This document shows positions 53,249 to 64,000 of a stretch of DNA of 64,000 bases, piece by piece; position 1 is the first letter of the stretch; each line of letters opens with the position of its first letter. The stretch comes from Silurus meridionalis. Lineage: Eukaryota; Chordata; Actinopteri; Siluriformes; Siluridae. The notes below the pieces were generated by a model. It saw only the letters and a list, made by a program, of their open reading frames with translations. It was not told where the DNA came from and ran no database searches. The stretch lies in the NCBI RefSeq assembly GCF_014805685.1, contig NC_060899.1:11943954-12007953 (forward strand), read 5' to 3'. The translations under genes and the position numbers were made by a program.

Positions 53249-54439
53249 TAAAAATATATAAACAGATATAAAATGCTATCTAAATTGTAAAAGGTGAGAG
53301 CAATGTTGTCCATTATTCATTTAATCATTTTAAAGAAAAAAGGTTTGTAAACCTACATGCAGTGTCCAGAATTTCTCATAGCATTAACAGACCTGCCAGA
53401 TGTGTTTTTATTTATTTAGCAGATCCTGAACCTACAGGCCTTTTCACCTCCTCACGCACACTTTCCACCCACTGAAAGCATTAACGGTGCAGCTTGTCAC
53501 ATGGTTCCTATTGAGTAAACACCTCCAGGCCACTTCTAATGTGAAGGGAAAAAAACGGTCTCTATTCAGTGTTTCCTGAGGAACTGACAGATTTTCAGTA
53601 GGCTTGTTTACCCTTTCATTTACACAATAACCAATGCAGTGTCTCTCAGTGAGATTTCACACATGTTTGGGCTTGGGAAGCTGGTAGGCATAAAAATAGG
53701 TGTTGATTTGACGGGGCTGGACTTGTGAAACATTGCATCTGCATGCTGGCAAGGATCCAAGCTCAATGATTAAGTGAACACACTGTCAGTTTCTTTACAA
53801 ACTGTACAGAAGTCAATATACAATTATGTGGGAAATTGTGTCCTTTGGGTTAAAAAATTTCCATAGAAGTTTATTAGTCATTGAGTTTAGTAAAAAAAAA
53901 GTCTCATTACACTGGAAGTCACATAGAAGATGGTTTTCTGTAACTTTTCTAAAGGCCCCTATAACAAAAGAAGCTCTTGTATTGGACATTTGTGCAAAAT
54001 TTTTTACATGTTACGGCATTTATCCAGAGTAACAATTATCTCATTTATACAACTGAGCTGTTGAGGCTTAATGGCCGTGCTCTGGGGTCCAGCAGGTCCA
54101 GTTTGGCGTTGATGAGATAAAAAATTATGACCTTCCCAGCAGGAGTCCAAAATTGTAACCACTTCCTGCTCTACTGGTCCTTAATCTTACTATAAAACCA
54201 ACACTGAAACCCATCTGCAACAGACCTTTTAATCAACCTGCTCTAGCTTCTTCTGAAAACTCTGTAAACTCAACAAAGATCGTAGAAAAGAAAATATAGG
54301 CCTGTTGATGCAAGATCTGTGACCACTCCAAAAAAAAAAAAAAAATTCTGTCTATCTAGTTGTCTATTAGAAATCTGATCAATAATTATTGATCATAATT
54401 CTTTCCTCAACACTTGAGCATTGCCATCTCACAGTATCC

Positions 54440-54620
54440 CCTGTTTGGCACCCAGACTTGGGTTAAAGTCTGTTTGAAGGCATGTTTTCTGTTACTAGGT
54501 TTCCTCCACGATCTCCAGTTTCCATTCACTGTCCAAAAACATGCAGATTTTTTTTTACTCAAAATTGCCCTTGGTTGTAAATATGTGCGTGTGCATAGTG
54601 CCATGTAATCGAGTGCCACC
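54440..54620 (+). repeat. dispersed repeat fragment
   Basis: TTTCCTCCACGATCTCCAGT, then CACTGTCCAAAAACATGCAG and CAAAATTGCCCTTGGTTGTA match a common fish interspersed repeat. A related fragment is at about 61630-61765 (CTGGTGACTCTAAATATCAC). Confidence 0.45.
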
Positions 54621-56086
54621 ATATGTATATATATTTCTTCTTGTGCAGAGTGCCCTGGGATTAGAACTGAATTCTACACAAAGAATCATTGGATTTTCTA
54701 ATAGCACATTTGGCTACTGATGAGTTTTCAATGTTTAAAATGTGTGTTATAGCTTTTTTTTTTTCTCTCACGTTTTTTAGATGTAAACAATAAAATACTT
54801 TTACATTATGGTTGGAATCTAATTATATTATACCTAATGCATTACAACTGTGACTTACTTATAAAATATTGCCTGTTCTTATGTCTTAGTTGAGGAATGT
54901 GAACAGTCAAATTTGATCCATATCTTGAAGAGCTGTAGAGATCTTGGAGGTCTATAAAATACATATAATATAAATATATATAAATATATATAAAGTTATT
55001 TGCCCAAAATATATATCATATATTAGCAGGAGTCCCTTAAATCTGGTGATAAGCAGTAATACACTACTGATCACCAAGCAAACGTAAACAGATTGATATG
55101 TTAGTTATCAGCTGCTGTTTTTGTATTGATCTGTTTTGCTGTAGTGTACTGTATATTAAATAGCACTATTTAAAGCAAGAACTGCCTGTTGAACAGACAT
55201 CAATTCGGTGAGTAATCCGAGTGGTTTTTGCTTTTATTTGATTATGGTTACTGTGCAAGTATTTTATTATGGGCTATGATATTGCTGCTGTCTAGGATAA
55301 TGTCTTGTTGTAGCCTCGCTGTGATGGTGTTGGATCTGAAACAGGTGTAGACTGTGCTACTGGTCAACACTGGACTATGAGATTTTAAAGGGTGTGGAAA
55401 AAATGCACATGCAAATGCTTTATTTGGTAAAGTAACATGAGTCTGGGTCAAATGTAAAGCCTGCAACTGAAAATTAATTTGCATGTGCCTATAGAGGTTC
55501 CAGAGACAAAGAACAGCGAATAGTGAATAGAACAATAAATATTGAAGCCCAAATCTAAAAGAAAATTGGGATTTGTATGTGATGTACATAATCTCCAGTT
55601 CAGCATGTTCCAAGATGATTGCAGGTCGCTAATCCCCCAAAATATCCTCATCCTGGCTTTTAATATCTACAACCTGATCTCCAGACTACACAAAAGACTG
55701 GGAAATCTTCATACGTGATCAAAATGTAAGTATACACCCTGAGTAATACACATCCCTGTACATATACATCACATCAGAATCACTTTCACCTCCAGATTGC
55801 ATAACTTGTTCATAAACTCGTTTACTGCATTCGATCAAAGTAGAACCATTTCCAACCAAGAGGAAACTTTGGTGAAGGCATAATTACCCAAAAAATGTCT
55901 CTTTGCAAACTTGCCAGGTATCCTATCAGTAAAGCTAGCTTTCTAATTACCAATTTAGCATGCTAGTTAGTTCATTTATATTGCGTTGAGAAACCTATGG
56001 GACTAAATTTGTTTGCCTCTAGATGCCATTAAAACGTTTTGCTAGGAAAATTTGTCTTTCAGAGCCAGTTCTCTCTCTTGTAATAG

Positions 56087-56340
56087 TTAATCAGAATCAG
56101 GTTTATTGGCCAAGTGTGTTGACACACACAAGGAATTTGGTTCCAGCTGTTAGTGACTGTCAAAGTACAGACATAAATAAAAACTATACATTCAGCTTGG
56201 ACTAAACAAGACAAAAACAGACAATACAGACAATGGAGACAATATATATAGTATGAATATTAAATAGGGATACAGATTATATGACGGATCAGTAATGTAA
56301 TAAAATGTGAGTGCATGGTAGTGCAAGTGGATGGAATGTT
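56087..56340 (+). repeat. dispersed teleost repeat (LINE-tail type)
   Basis: AATCAGAATCAGGTTTATTGG, then CACACAAGGAATTTGGTTCC and TAGGGATACAGATTATATGA. It is recognised as a repeat common in fish genomes; class uncertain. Confidence 0.45.
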
Positions 56341-56979
56341 ATACATTTCCATGCACTTAGCTAATTAGCTAATGATCGTACACACACTGTTTTTTTATGG
56401 TAATGTATAATAGTACATTGATAACATTCGACTCCTGAATAAACTTCACTTGATTTAGAAACAGGGAACGTAACATTGCTCTGCAGTGTTGCATTTTTTG
56501 TCCTGATTGCGTGACACACACATTGCACAAAAGATGCTTTAGTCCTGATCTTGGGTTATGGAGTTTGGCGCGTTTGTTCTCTCTGCCCACATGGGTTTCA
56601 TCCAAGGCCTCTGGTTTCCTTCGACCTCCCAGAACATGCTTTTACACTATACTTTCTTCCACTTTGGGAATAACTGTCTGTAGAAATTCACTGTGATGAA
56701 CACAAAATATATACTATATATTTTTTTTCAGTTCACATATTTTATATATATATTTTTTATTTAAACCTTGATTATTATAGTTCTGGAAAAGGCACCCCTT
56801 TAAACACAGGGCAAAGCCATGTTGCATTTTTAGTTACAGAAAATGATCTGAGAAAAGGGAAACTTTATAGCTGAACACAGAAATATAAAAAAAAAGATCA
56901 GAAAGATCAAGCAACCGCTTGATGAACAGATTTCAACAGATTGCCATATTTTTTTGTAAACACTGGAAAGGAAGCAACA

Positions 56980-57217
56980 AGCAACCAGAGCTGACGCGCG
57001 TGAAAACCCGCCCCGACACGCCCGCGCGCAGAAACTCCACTCCAAATGACTCCTGCGCGGCCACGTAGCGCTCGAACCGACTCCGACTCCGTGCATCAGT
57101 CGGGTTCTGTTTATAAAAACAAAGTCCAGACGATCGCAAGAGCGACCCGATTTTATTTGTAAAAGGCAACGCTTTTTTTTTTTCTTTTTTTTCCCCGGTG
57201 AAGGATTTGTTACGGCG
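56980..57217 (+). promoter_or_regulatory. esyt1 promoter / 5' UTR (CpG-rich)
   Basis: Sharp rise in CpG (CGCGCGTGAAAACCCG, then CACGCCCGCGCGCAG, and GCGCGGCCACGTAGCG) just before the esyt1 ATG, ending in a T-rich run at 57173-57192. No TATA box at the expected spot. Position-based call. Confidence 0.5.
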
Positions 57218-60034
57218 ATGCAGCAGGAGGATGCGGGGCCGCGCACAGGCGCAGAGGACTCCGGTTCTCCCGATCGCGCGGCCAGACAAGCCGTTTCCGT
57301 GCTCATGTCGTTTGGAAAGTGCCTCGGCGCACTGCTGCCTGTTTACCTGGCTGGATATTTCGGCTTCAGTCTGACTTTGGTCCTGGTCGGCCTCGCGGTC
57401 TACATGGGATGGCAGCAGCACCGCGACAGGAAGCTCCACCGGCTGCACAGCGCTCTGTATTTACAGGAGAACGAGCAGGATTTCACCACGACACGAGTGT
57501 TCAAGACCAAACGCGAATTGCCGGCATGGGTAAGGCTCTAAGAAATGCTGGAAAGAGGGATTCGCCTGCATATGCACGTGTTTTCCACTCTGTTTATTTG
57601 GGGGATGGGGGGATGGGGGTGGGCTAAACATCTGCCAAACATCTCCCAGACCAACATCTGTACTAACTAGGTCTTTATAGCCAGTCATTCTCTAAGATGC
57701 AGGCTTCTATAGATCTGATCTCAGGTTTACACACTGTGGGTAATAATGAAAAGATGAAGCTTAATAACACAGCATATGAATATGCAGAATATGAGCCAAA
57801 AACCTCTTGGACCACCATTTGTTTATTCAGTTCAATTTTATTTTTTATGGCGCTTTTAACAATAGACAGTCTCAAATCAGCTTTACAGAGATGACTAGGC
57901 TATAAATTCGATTTTTATAAGTTTCCTATTAGTTTATAACTGATTAGAAAATCCCTTATAATCAAACCAGTGCACAGATGTTCCATTTGGCCTTCAACTC
58001 ATTTAAAGGCTTATAACACAATAGTTATGAATTTATAGTTATTTTAAATCTATTAATACGTCTCTTTTCTTTGGGTAAAGTTTAAAAACCCATTGTCAGG
58101 TCAGTTTACATTGATAGTACAACATCATCCCTGAACTGTGTATCAGAACATCTTGACATAAAGCTGAAGGTGCTGACTGTGCACAAAGAGAGCATGCTTT
58201 GGTTCAAAACACTTAATTCTACACCTCCATGTCCTCTCCTCCTCTCTGTACAGGGTTCCTGTAAATCCTCCCCCATTCCACATTACATTCCACAGCCTGG
58301 TCAGATCTAAGGCTATATTTGGACATCTAAGGTTCAGACCTCTGGGGATTTATTCAACGGCCTATGAGATGCCAGAAGGGTTGTGCATAAAGGACAAATC
58401 ACAAAATTCTGCTTTAAGAAGGGCGGTGTACCAATTCCTGAAGATCTAATACCCGAATATAGGCAGGATTTGGCCAGACTGTGCAATGTGATGGTGTTAA
58501 TGTAGAACGGGGGGAAAAGGACCAGAACTGAGAATACATCTCGAAGAGCTAAATGTTGAAATAAGAATACATTTAGAAGAGCAGAGCATAGTAGGATCTG
58601 TGCCACAGTGCCACTTCCTTTCTCTAACCATAATCCACTTCTGGTTTCAGTTCTAGTTTAATTTTAAAGATGGGTGTTACAGTACTACTGATTGTACGAT
58701 ACTCTTAGAACAAGGATTAATTTGTGGTTTCATTGTATAGTTGTAGTCTTTCACTCGCAAATATACACTGCGAAGTACTATATTTTATGCTATGTTGTAT
58801 CTTTAAGGCTGCCGAGAAGGTTTCAGACATTCTAGTGCAGTTCAGAGAAGTGCCACTTTGACTCTTATCATGCTTTCTTACATTTCTGTAGTTTGGTCTA
58901 CAAATATTTCATCAACTTGATCCGTTTTCAGTTTGGTTAACGGTTTCCTGCAGCGCCATTGATGAAATTCGACTCGCCCACTGAGAACTGTGCCAGGGTG
59001 ATTCAGGCCCCGCTTTATCTCTACCTAAAGAGGCTGACGTAGCTGCACTTTAGTGCTTTCACCCCCTCATCTGTACACTCTGCTCAAACAGTACAGTCTT
59101 AAGGTCAGATGATTTCCAAACCCATGGAGGTAGAAGACTGGATTAAAGTTTTGGATGATTATTAGATTCGGTTCACAAATTTTCATGAATATACACAATA
59201 TGGGTAACTTGTACAGTGGTTGGTGAAGCATAGCACCAAAATGAAGTTAACCACAACCCAAGTTTAGATTATATATTACATTTATTACCTTGTTGAAATC
59301 CCAGTGAAGTGAATAGGTTTCATCCAAACCTTTCTAACCCAAAAACAATATATAGTGACCTATTATGTTCTGTTAATAAAAAACTCGATGGCTCTTATAA
59401 CAGAGTAGGCAAAATACTTGGGTACACATTTAAATAATGTCCATGAAATAAATCTCTACTAATCTATTCTCCTGTTTTGACTAAGTAATTTCTGGCTACA
59501 GAACAATTTGCAACCTCCTGACTTGAAGGAACTAGTTGTTATCTCAAGATTACCTCATGACTTCCTGAGAAACAACTGAAGCTCATCTGAGAGTGTTTAT
59601 TTACTTTGCTTGTGCTCTGACCCTTTAGTTATTTGAGTGATCACCAAAATACAGCACTTTTTTATACGATCTGATGACACAGGAATGCTTATTTACGAGT
59701 TTTCTCTTGTCGTTTTTGTACAGGTGAATTTCCCAGATGTGGAGAAGGTTGAATGGATTAATAAGGTATGTTATACCAAATGAAATGTACAGAAATATGG
59801 TAATATATTTCAGTCCTTTGGTAGAGTTTTAATGTCACTATAGTACCCTTGTCGTATTTTTTTTCATTACATTATAATAACCAGCACTCAGAACACATCA
59901 GTGCACAGTCAGAGCTCTTTATTTGCACCCACACTCTATTGCTCTTGTCAGAAGATAAAATTAACTGTACAATGCAGTGATTGTTGCAAGGTCTGTTTTT
60001 TTCACCAGATTGCTCTAATCCTAGGCCAGTATAT

Positions 60035-60110
<76 letters not shown>

Positions 60111-63100
60111 CACATGATCTTTCCAAAATGTCTCTGTAATATAACTCTTTTAGTCCAGCTGCTGTTTATCCCCTACATTTCACACACAAAATACATAAAA
60201 TATGAGTATAATGTAAATAATTATACTAAATTAATCAAGGCTCTTTTTGAGGATGCAGGAAATCAGCAGCGTAAATGTCACAAGTGGCACGTTTCTGTGT
60301 GGAATTATACCACTGCACTGTTGAAATCGCAGTTCATATTGGCCCAAAGGCATGGTTCAACCTTTCTATTTCATCAGCAGGTTCTCACTGCTTGTTCTTT
60401 TTTATCATGAGGCTGCCACTAAAATTCCCATTTAGCAGTCTTTAAAGTTTTGACTCCAGTCATGGTCGAAACTGATACGCCAGTATATTTGGAATAACTG
60501 GATAACGATTAAAGAGCAACACTCCTCAGAAACACAGTATGAAGGCCATGATTTCTCAGTTCTGTGATGGCATGTGTAGTATGTGGTTCACCGGAAATTT
60601 CTTAGAGTTGTCAGTAAGGAAGTAGTCTTTGAGGTTTCACACTAGATATGGCAGTGTTGGTGGTTAAAAAGAAGCACAAGATGTACACTGTTTCTGCCGC
60701 ACTATTGAATATAGGGTAGTTTTTTAAACGTTATTATGCATTTAGTAGACCATTTATGCAGTTATACAATCAGCCAGTTATGCGGCTGAGGTATTAAAAA
60801 GGTTGGACAATTGTCCAGTTTTGTGAACTTCTAGCTTCAGGTTCCAGTTTCTGGCTGACAGGAATGGAACCCTGCTTTTGTAGCCTGTCTGCCAGCATGT
60901 CGTTCAGCATGTTGTGTGTTCTGAGGTACTTTTCTGCTTAGCATGGTTCCAAAGAATGCTTGCAAAACTCTCGCATTGACCGCTCTGTCTGCAGAACTGC
61001 TACTCCGTGTGTTTTTTTTTGCTTTCACATCATTATGTGTAAATTCAAAACATTTATGTGTGTGTGGAAAAAAAAACAGATCAGCACTTTCTAGCTACAA
61101 CCATGCCACTCGAGTCACTGAGATCATGCTCTACCTCAAGTGTCTGATCATTGGCTGTTGAAATGATTTCACCACAAATGTAAACATCTTATCAAAGCCG
61201 CAAGCTTCTCAGAGACTTAGATATGCCTACATGTACTGAATTTGTAGAATCAGGGTGTGTAACAGCTAAGCATACTATATACTGCTAAATATTTACCTGA
61301 CAAAAAGCTGATCTCTATTCATGACTTGTCTATCAGCAACTCCACTGTAATCCCAGGTTTATTTCCTACAACATCAAGCCAGCATTTGGTCTCCTATGCA
61401 TTCCTATTTAATGTCATTTCATGCAAATGTTCATAAGAAACCAGTAGCTGTTTCCTGATAGGCTAATTTAGATAAATGTTGTATTACAGCAATGATATTT
61501 TGGACTTTGTGATGTCCATAAGTCAATCCTGAGCTCAGGTCAGGTCTGTCTATAAAAAGTTTAGAATATTCTCCTTTTGTTCATGTTGTTTCCTTTAAAT
61601 TCTTTCCCTTCCCCCCCATAAATCCTCACAAAAACATGCACTGCTGCACTGGTGACTCTAAATATCACCTAGGTGAAAAAGAGATGTTTTAGACTGGTGT
61701 CTTGTCTAAGATGTATCCCTGCCTCACCTCACGGTGTTCTTGGGATAGAAAATGAATGCAAGAATAAGCAAATTATTACAGATTCAGCAGGACTCACAGA
61801 TATATACAGCCAAATGTGGACAATTGACCCATCACGTCAATATCTGGGGCATCTCACATATTGAAAGCACACAATTGTATAGAATGTTGATGGATGCTGT
61901 ACTGTAGCATTACAGTTTCCCTTCACTGGAACAAAGAGGCTGAAACCTGCTCCAGCAATGCTCTTGCACACAAAATGAGGTCCATGAGGACATGTTTGGC
62001 CAACACATTTTGGGATGAAATGGCACACCAAATGCAACCCAAAGCCTCCTCATCCAAATTCAGTGCCTTGCCTCACTGATGGCCTTAAAGGTATAAGTGA
62101 GAGCTCAGATCTGAAATATGCAAGACTAAAATTAACACTGATGCATGCTGCAGTTTCATTAATTATTTGTGACTCCATGACAGTGCTGCTACTACGCAGG
62201 TTCTATCTCTTGTTTTTTTGTGTGCGTGTGTTTTTTAGTCTTTTCAGAGACATAGTGGTTGGGCTCATATCTAAATCCAAATACAGATACATAAACAAGC
62301 ACTGAGCAGATACACATACAGATAGTGACACTGTTTTACACCCCTAATTTATACAACAATGTAAATATGTAACCAATGTAAACAAAGTGTTAATTAAAAC
62401 TCTATTACAGACCTTACAGACAACAAATAATGGAAACGATGTTTTAAACGCTTTTGGCTGACACTGCAGCATTTCACATCTTTTATTAGCATCCTATCTT
62501 AGTTTTAAAGTTAAAGTCTTAAGCTTTAATCTGATATCATGTGATGCAGGAAGCCAGAATATTAGCCAATTTGACTGATGCTGCAGTTTCCTTTTCTCTG
62601 AAAATCTCTTTATCAGATATTGTTTGATATCAGAATTTGACTGATGCAGCAGTTTCCTTTTCTCTGAAAATCTCTTTATCAGATATTGTGGTAAACAGAA
62701 AGTTGCGAGATTAATTATTATTTTTTTAGTAATCTTGATTGCTTCCTTTTCCAAGTTACTAAGATCACATTTTGTCCAAAGATTTTGTCTCCAGTGTATT
62801 ACAAAATAAATTATTTCTAAGTAGCCTTATATCTAACTAACCAGTGCTGATGATATCATGTAGATCCTGAAGCAAGCCTGGCCTTTTGTCGGCCAATATT
62901 TAGAGAAGCTTCTGGTGGAGACTATTGCACCCTCGATCAGAACCTCCAGCGCTCATCTTCAAACGTTCAACTTCACCAAAGTGGACCTAGGTGACAAGGT
63001 GCCACTCTTTTATTGACTTAACCTGCTTTATAATATTCTCATTCTTCCTTAGAGTCATGGCTATTAATTTAAAGTACATCTGACTTAGTCATGGTTAATA

Positions 63101-63840
63101 TCTAAAAAGATGTAATGCTATTTATACAGCCTGTGAAGGTGGTTGGAGTGAAGGCACACACCGAGCAAGACAGACGTCAGGTGATGCTTGACCTTTATAT
63201 CAGGTATGTCTGTTTACTGACCTTCAGTTGCTAGAGTGAATTATGTAGAGACTTTGTAGGTGTAAACTGCTGTTGCTGCTGCTGCTCTATGTTTTTGTTG
63301 TAGCTATGCTGGCAATGTGGAGATCAATGTAGAGGTGAAGAAGTACTTCTGCAAAGCTGGAGTGAAAGGAATTCAGGTAGGAGTCTGGGGAACTGGCAGA
63401 AGAACAAACCTTTTATTTGCTCTTTATGGAAGTGCATCTCATAACCAGGATTTTCTCTGCTACTTTAGCTGCATGGAAAGCTGAGGGTGATCCTGGAGCC
63501 GTTGATTGGAGATATTCCCCTTGTTGGGGCTGTCACGTTGTTCTTTATTCGGAGACCTGTGAGTTTTCACAATCAGATTTTTGTCCAAATGTAAAGAAAC
63601 AAGAACAACATAAATTATGTTTAAGAATTATAGGAAATAATAATAATAAAAGGAATAAAACTCAAGTGGTTGTTCAAATAATATACATCAGAGTGGTGTA
63701 AGAACAGTTACCACCTTAAAGTTGATTATTGATTATTGCTCAAAAGTCTTGTATTGTTTTTTTTTTTTGCTCTTTCTGCTACAGATGCTGGATATCAACT
63801 GGACAGGACTCACCAACTTATTAGACATTCCAGGACTGAA
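57218..63840 (+). CDS. esyt1: esyt1, extended synaptotagmin-1, 5' part (7 exons; continues past the window)
   Basis: ER-anchored tether that binds the plasma membrane through C2 domains and transfers glycerolipids through its SMP domain. Exons in the window: 57218-57529 (312 nt), 59724-59765 (42), 62864-62998 (135), 63130-63203 (74), 63304-63376 (73), 63469-63558 (90) and 63785-63840 (56), giving 260 complete codons and two bases. The N-terminus has a long hydrophobic hairpin (about residues 36-63) and then a basic stretch ([10 protein letters not shown]). Exons 2-7 begin the SMP domain: [20 protein letters not shown], then [34 protein letters not shown], and [13 protein letters not shown]. 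The rest of SMP and all C2 domains lie beyond position 64000. Other ESYT paralogues are less likely given the pa2g4-rpl41 neighbourhood. Confidence 0.93.
57530..59723 (+). other. esyt1 intron 1
   Basis: Contains a 75-bp copy (57818-57892) of a common teleost repeat with the signature GGCGCTTTTAACAATAGACA followed by CAGCTTTACAGAGATG. The rest is unremarkable AT-rich sequence. Confidence 0.5.
60039..60108. repeat. (CT)35 microsatellite, esyt1 intron 2
   Basis: 70 bp of pure CT. Confidence 0.95.
61862..62085 (+). mobile_element. Tc1-like fragment in esyt1 intron 2
   Basis: ACTGTAGCATTACAGTTTCCC, then GCCAACACATTTTGGGATGAA and CCTCCTCATCCAAATTCAGTG, sense orientation. Partial and decayed. Confidence 0.6.
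62568..62688. repeat. 66-bp tandem duplication, esyt1 intron 2
   Basis: Two copies at 62568-62622 and 62634-62688, offset 66 nt, nearly identical (GCTGCAG against GCAGCAG). Confidence 0.85.
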
Positions 63841-64000
63841 GTAAGTGTTGCATTTCCTTTTCTTTTTCCATTTTTATTTAAACCTGGGACAAATACCATA
63901 AGTTTAACGTTCCATTTACGTTTTGTCATCTGTGTGTCATCTACCAAGAATCATTGGGAAACTGGCCTGATTATTTCAACTCCGCTGAGTTCACTCTGGT

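Larger units (their letters stand above)
53250..57217. other. rpl41-esyt1 intergenic region, no gene seen
   Basis: Four kilobases of AT-rich DNA with dispersed repeat fragments (54010-54110, 54440-54620, 56087-56340, 56580-56690). The longest frames are about 121 codons and unconvincing. zc3h10, a gene with a single large coding exon that lies here in mammals, is absent: no open frame of suitable length and no CCCH finger pattern. The last 250 bases (56980-57217) are CpG-rich and probably form the esyt1 promoter. Confidence 0.6.
59766..62863 (+). other. esyt1 intron 2
   Basis: Contains (CT)n at 60039-60108, a dispersed repeat fragment near 61630-61765, a Tc1-like relic at 61862-62085 and a 66-bp tandem duplication at 62568-62688. 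No coding signal was seen. Confidence 0.55.

Noticed and set aside
57600..57900. Possible extra esyt1 coding sequence after exon 1
   Set aside because: The donor GTAAGG at 57530 is good and family sequence resumes only at 59724; the stretch between includes a dispersed repeat.
59901..60410. 169-codon open frame in esyt1 intron 2
   Set aside because: The frame is carried by the (CT)n tract, which reads as Ser-Leu repeats without stops; it has no coding features on either side.
63841..64000. Search for the next esyt1 exon before the window end
   Set aside because: No acceptor followed by the expected SMP sequence was found; the exon lies outside the window.

Overview
This window is AT-rich nuclear DNA from a ray-finned fish. 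Its genes are split into many short exons with GT-AG introns. The spaces between them hold Tc1-like transposon relics, non-LTR retrotransposon pieces and long (TA)n, (GT)n and (TC)n microsatellites. The repeat families look like those of otophysan teleosts (catfish, characins, carps), but I cannot name the species. All genes are on the + strand in the order erbb3, pa2g4, rpl41, rpl41, esyt1. Apart from the missing zc3h10 and the second rpl41, this is the order of human chromosome 12q13 (ERBB3-PA2G4-RPL41-ZC3H10-ESYT1).

Layout. 1-2.9 kb: transposon graveyard (Tc1-like pieces, a broken Ty3/gypsy pol remnant, a LINE 3' end inserted into it). 2,967-32,953: erbb3, 28 coding exons all intact, 1,410 residues, with a 9.7-kb first intron. 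33-38.6 kb: 3' UTR and intergenic DNA with microsatellites and a decayed LINE. 38,712-44,352: pa2g4, 13 exons, 393 residues. 44.4-46.8 kb: intergenic. 46.8-53.25 kb: a tandem duplication that carries two rpl41 genes and their downstream flank. 53.25-57.2 kb: intergenic, no gene seen. 57,218 to the window end: the first seven coding exons of esyt1, cut off by the window edge.

Function. erbb3 encodes the neuregulin receptor pseudokinase. It signals through a partner ErbB receptor, and its tail carries PI3-kinase docking sites. The human pa2g4 product (EBP1) was first described as an ErbB3-binding protein, so the two neighbours are functionally linked; this is established for mammals and inferred here. 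rpl41 encodes the 25-residue large-subunit ribosomal protein. esyt1 encodes an ER-plasma membrane tether and lipid-transfer protein. The genes have separate promoters and are not an operon.

Exon boundaries were read by hand from splice signals, phase continuity and protein family knowledge. The erbb3 exon lengths closely follow the conserved ErbB pattern (152, 119, 142, 74, 91, 133, 158, 142, 99, 186, 76, 147, 98), and every phase closes. The most interesting points are a divergent tandem rpl41 copy, two erbb3 splice acceptors preceded by dinucleotide microsatellites, a 165-bp LINE-derived element with a perfect target-site duplication, and a long perfect hairpin microsatellite in erbb3 intron 3.
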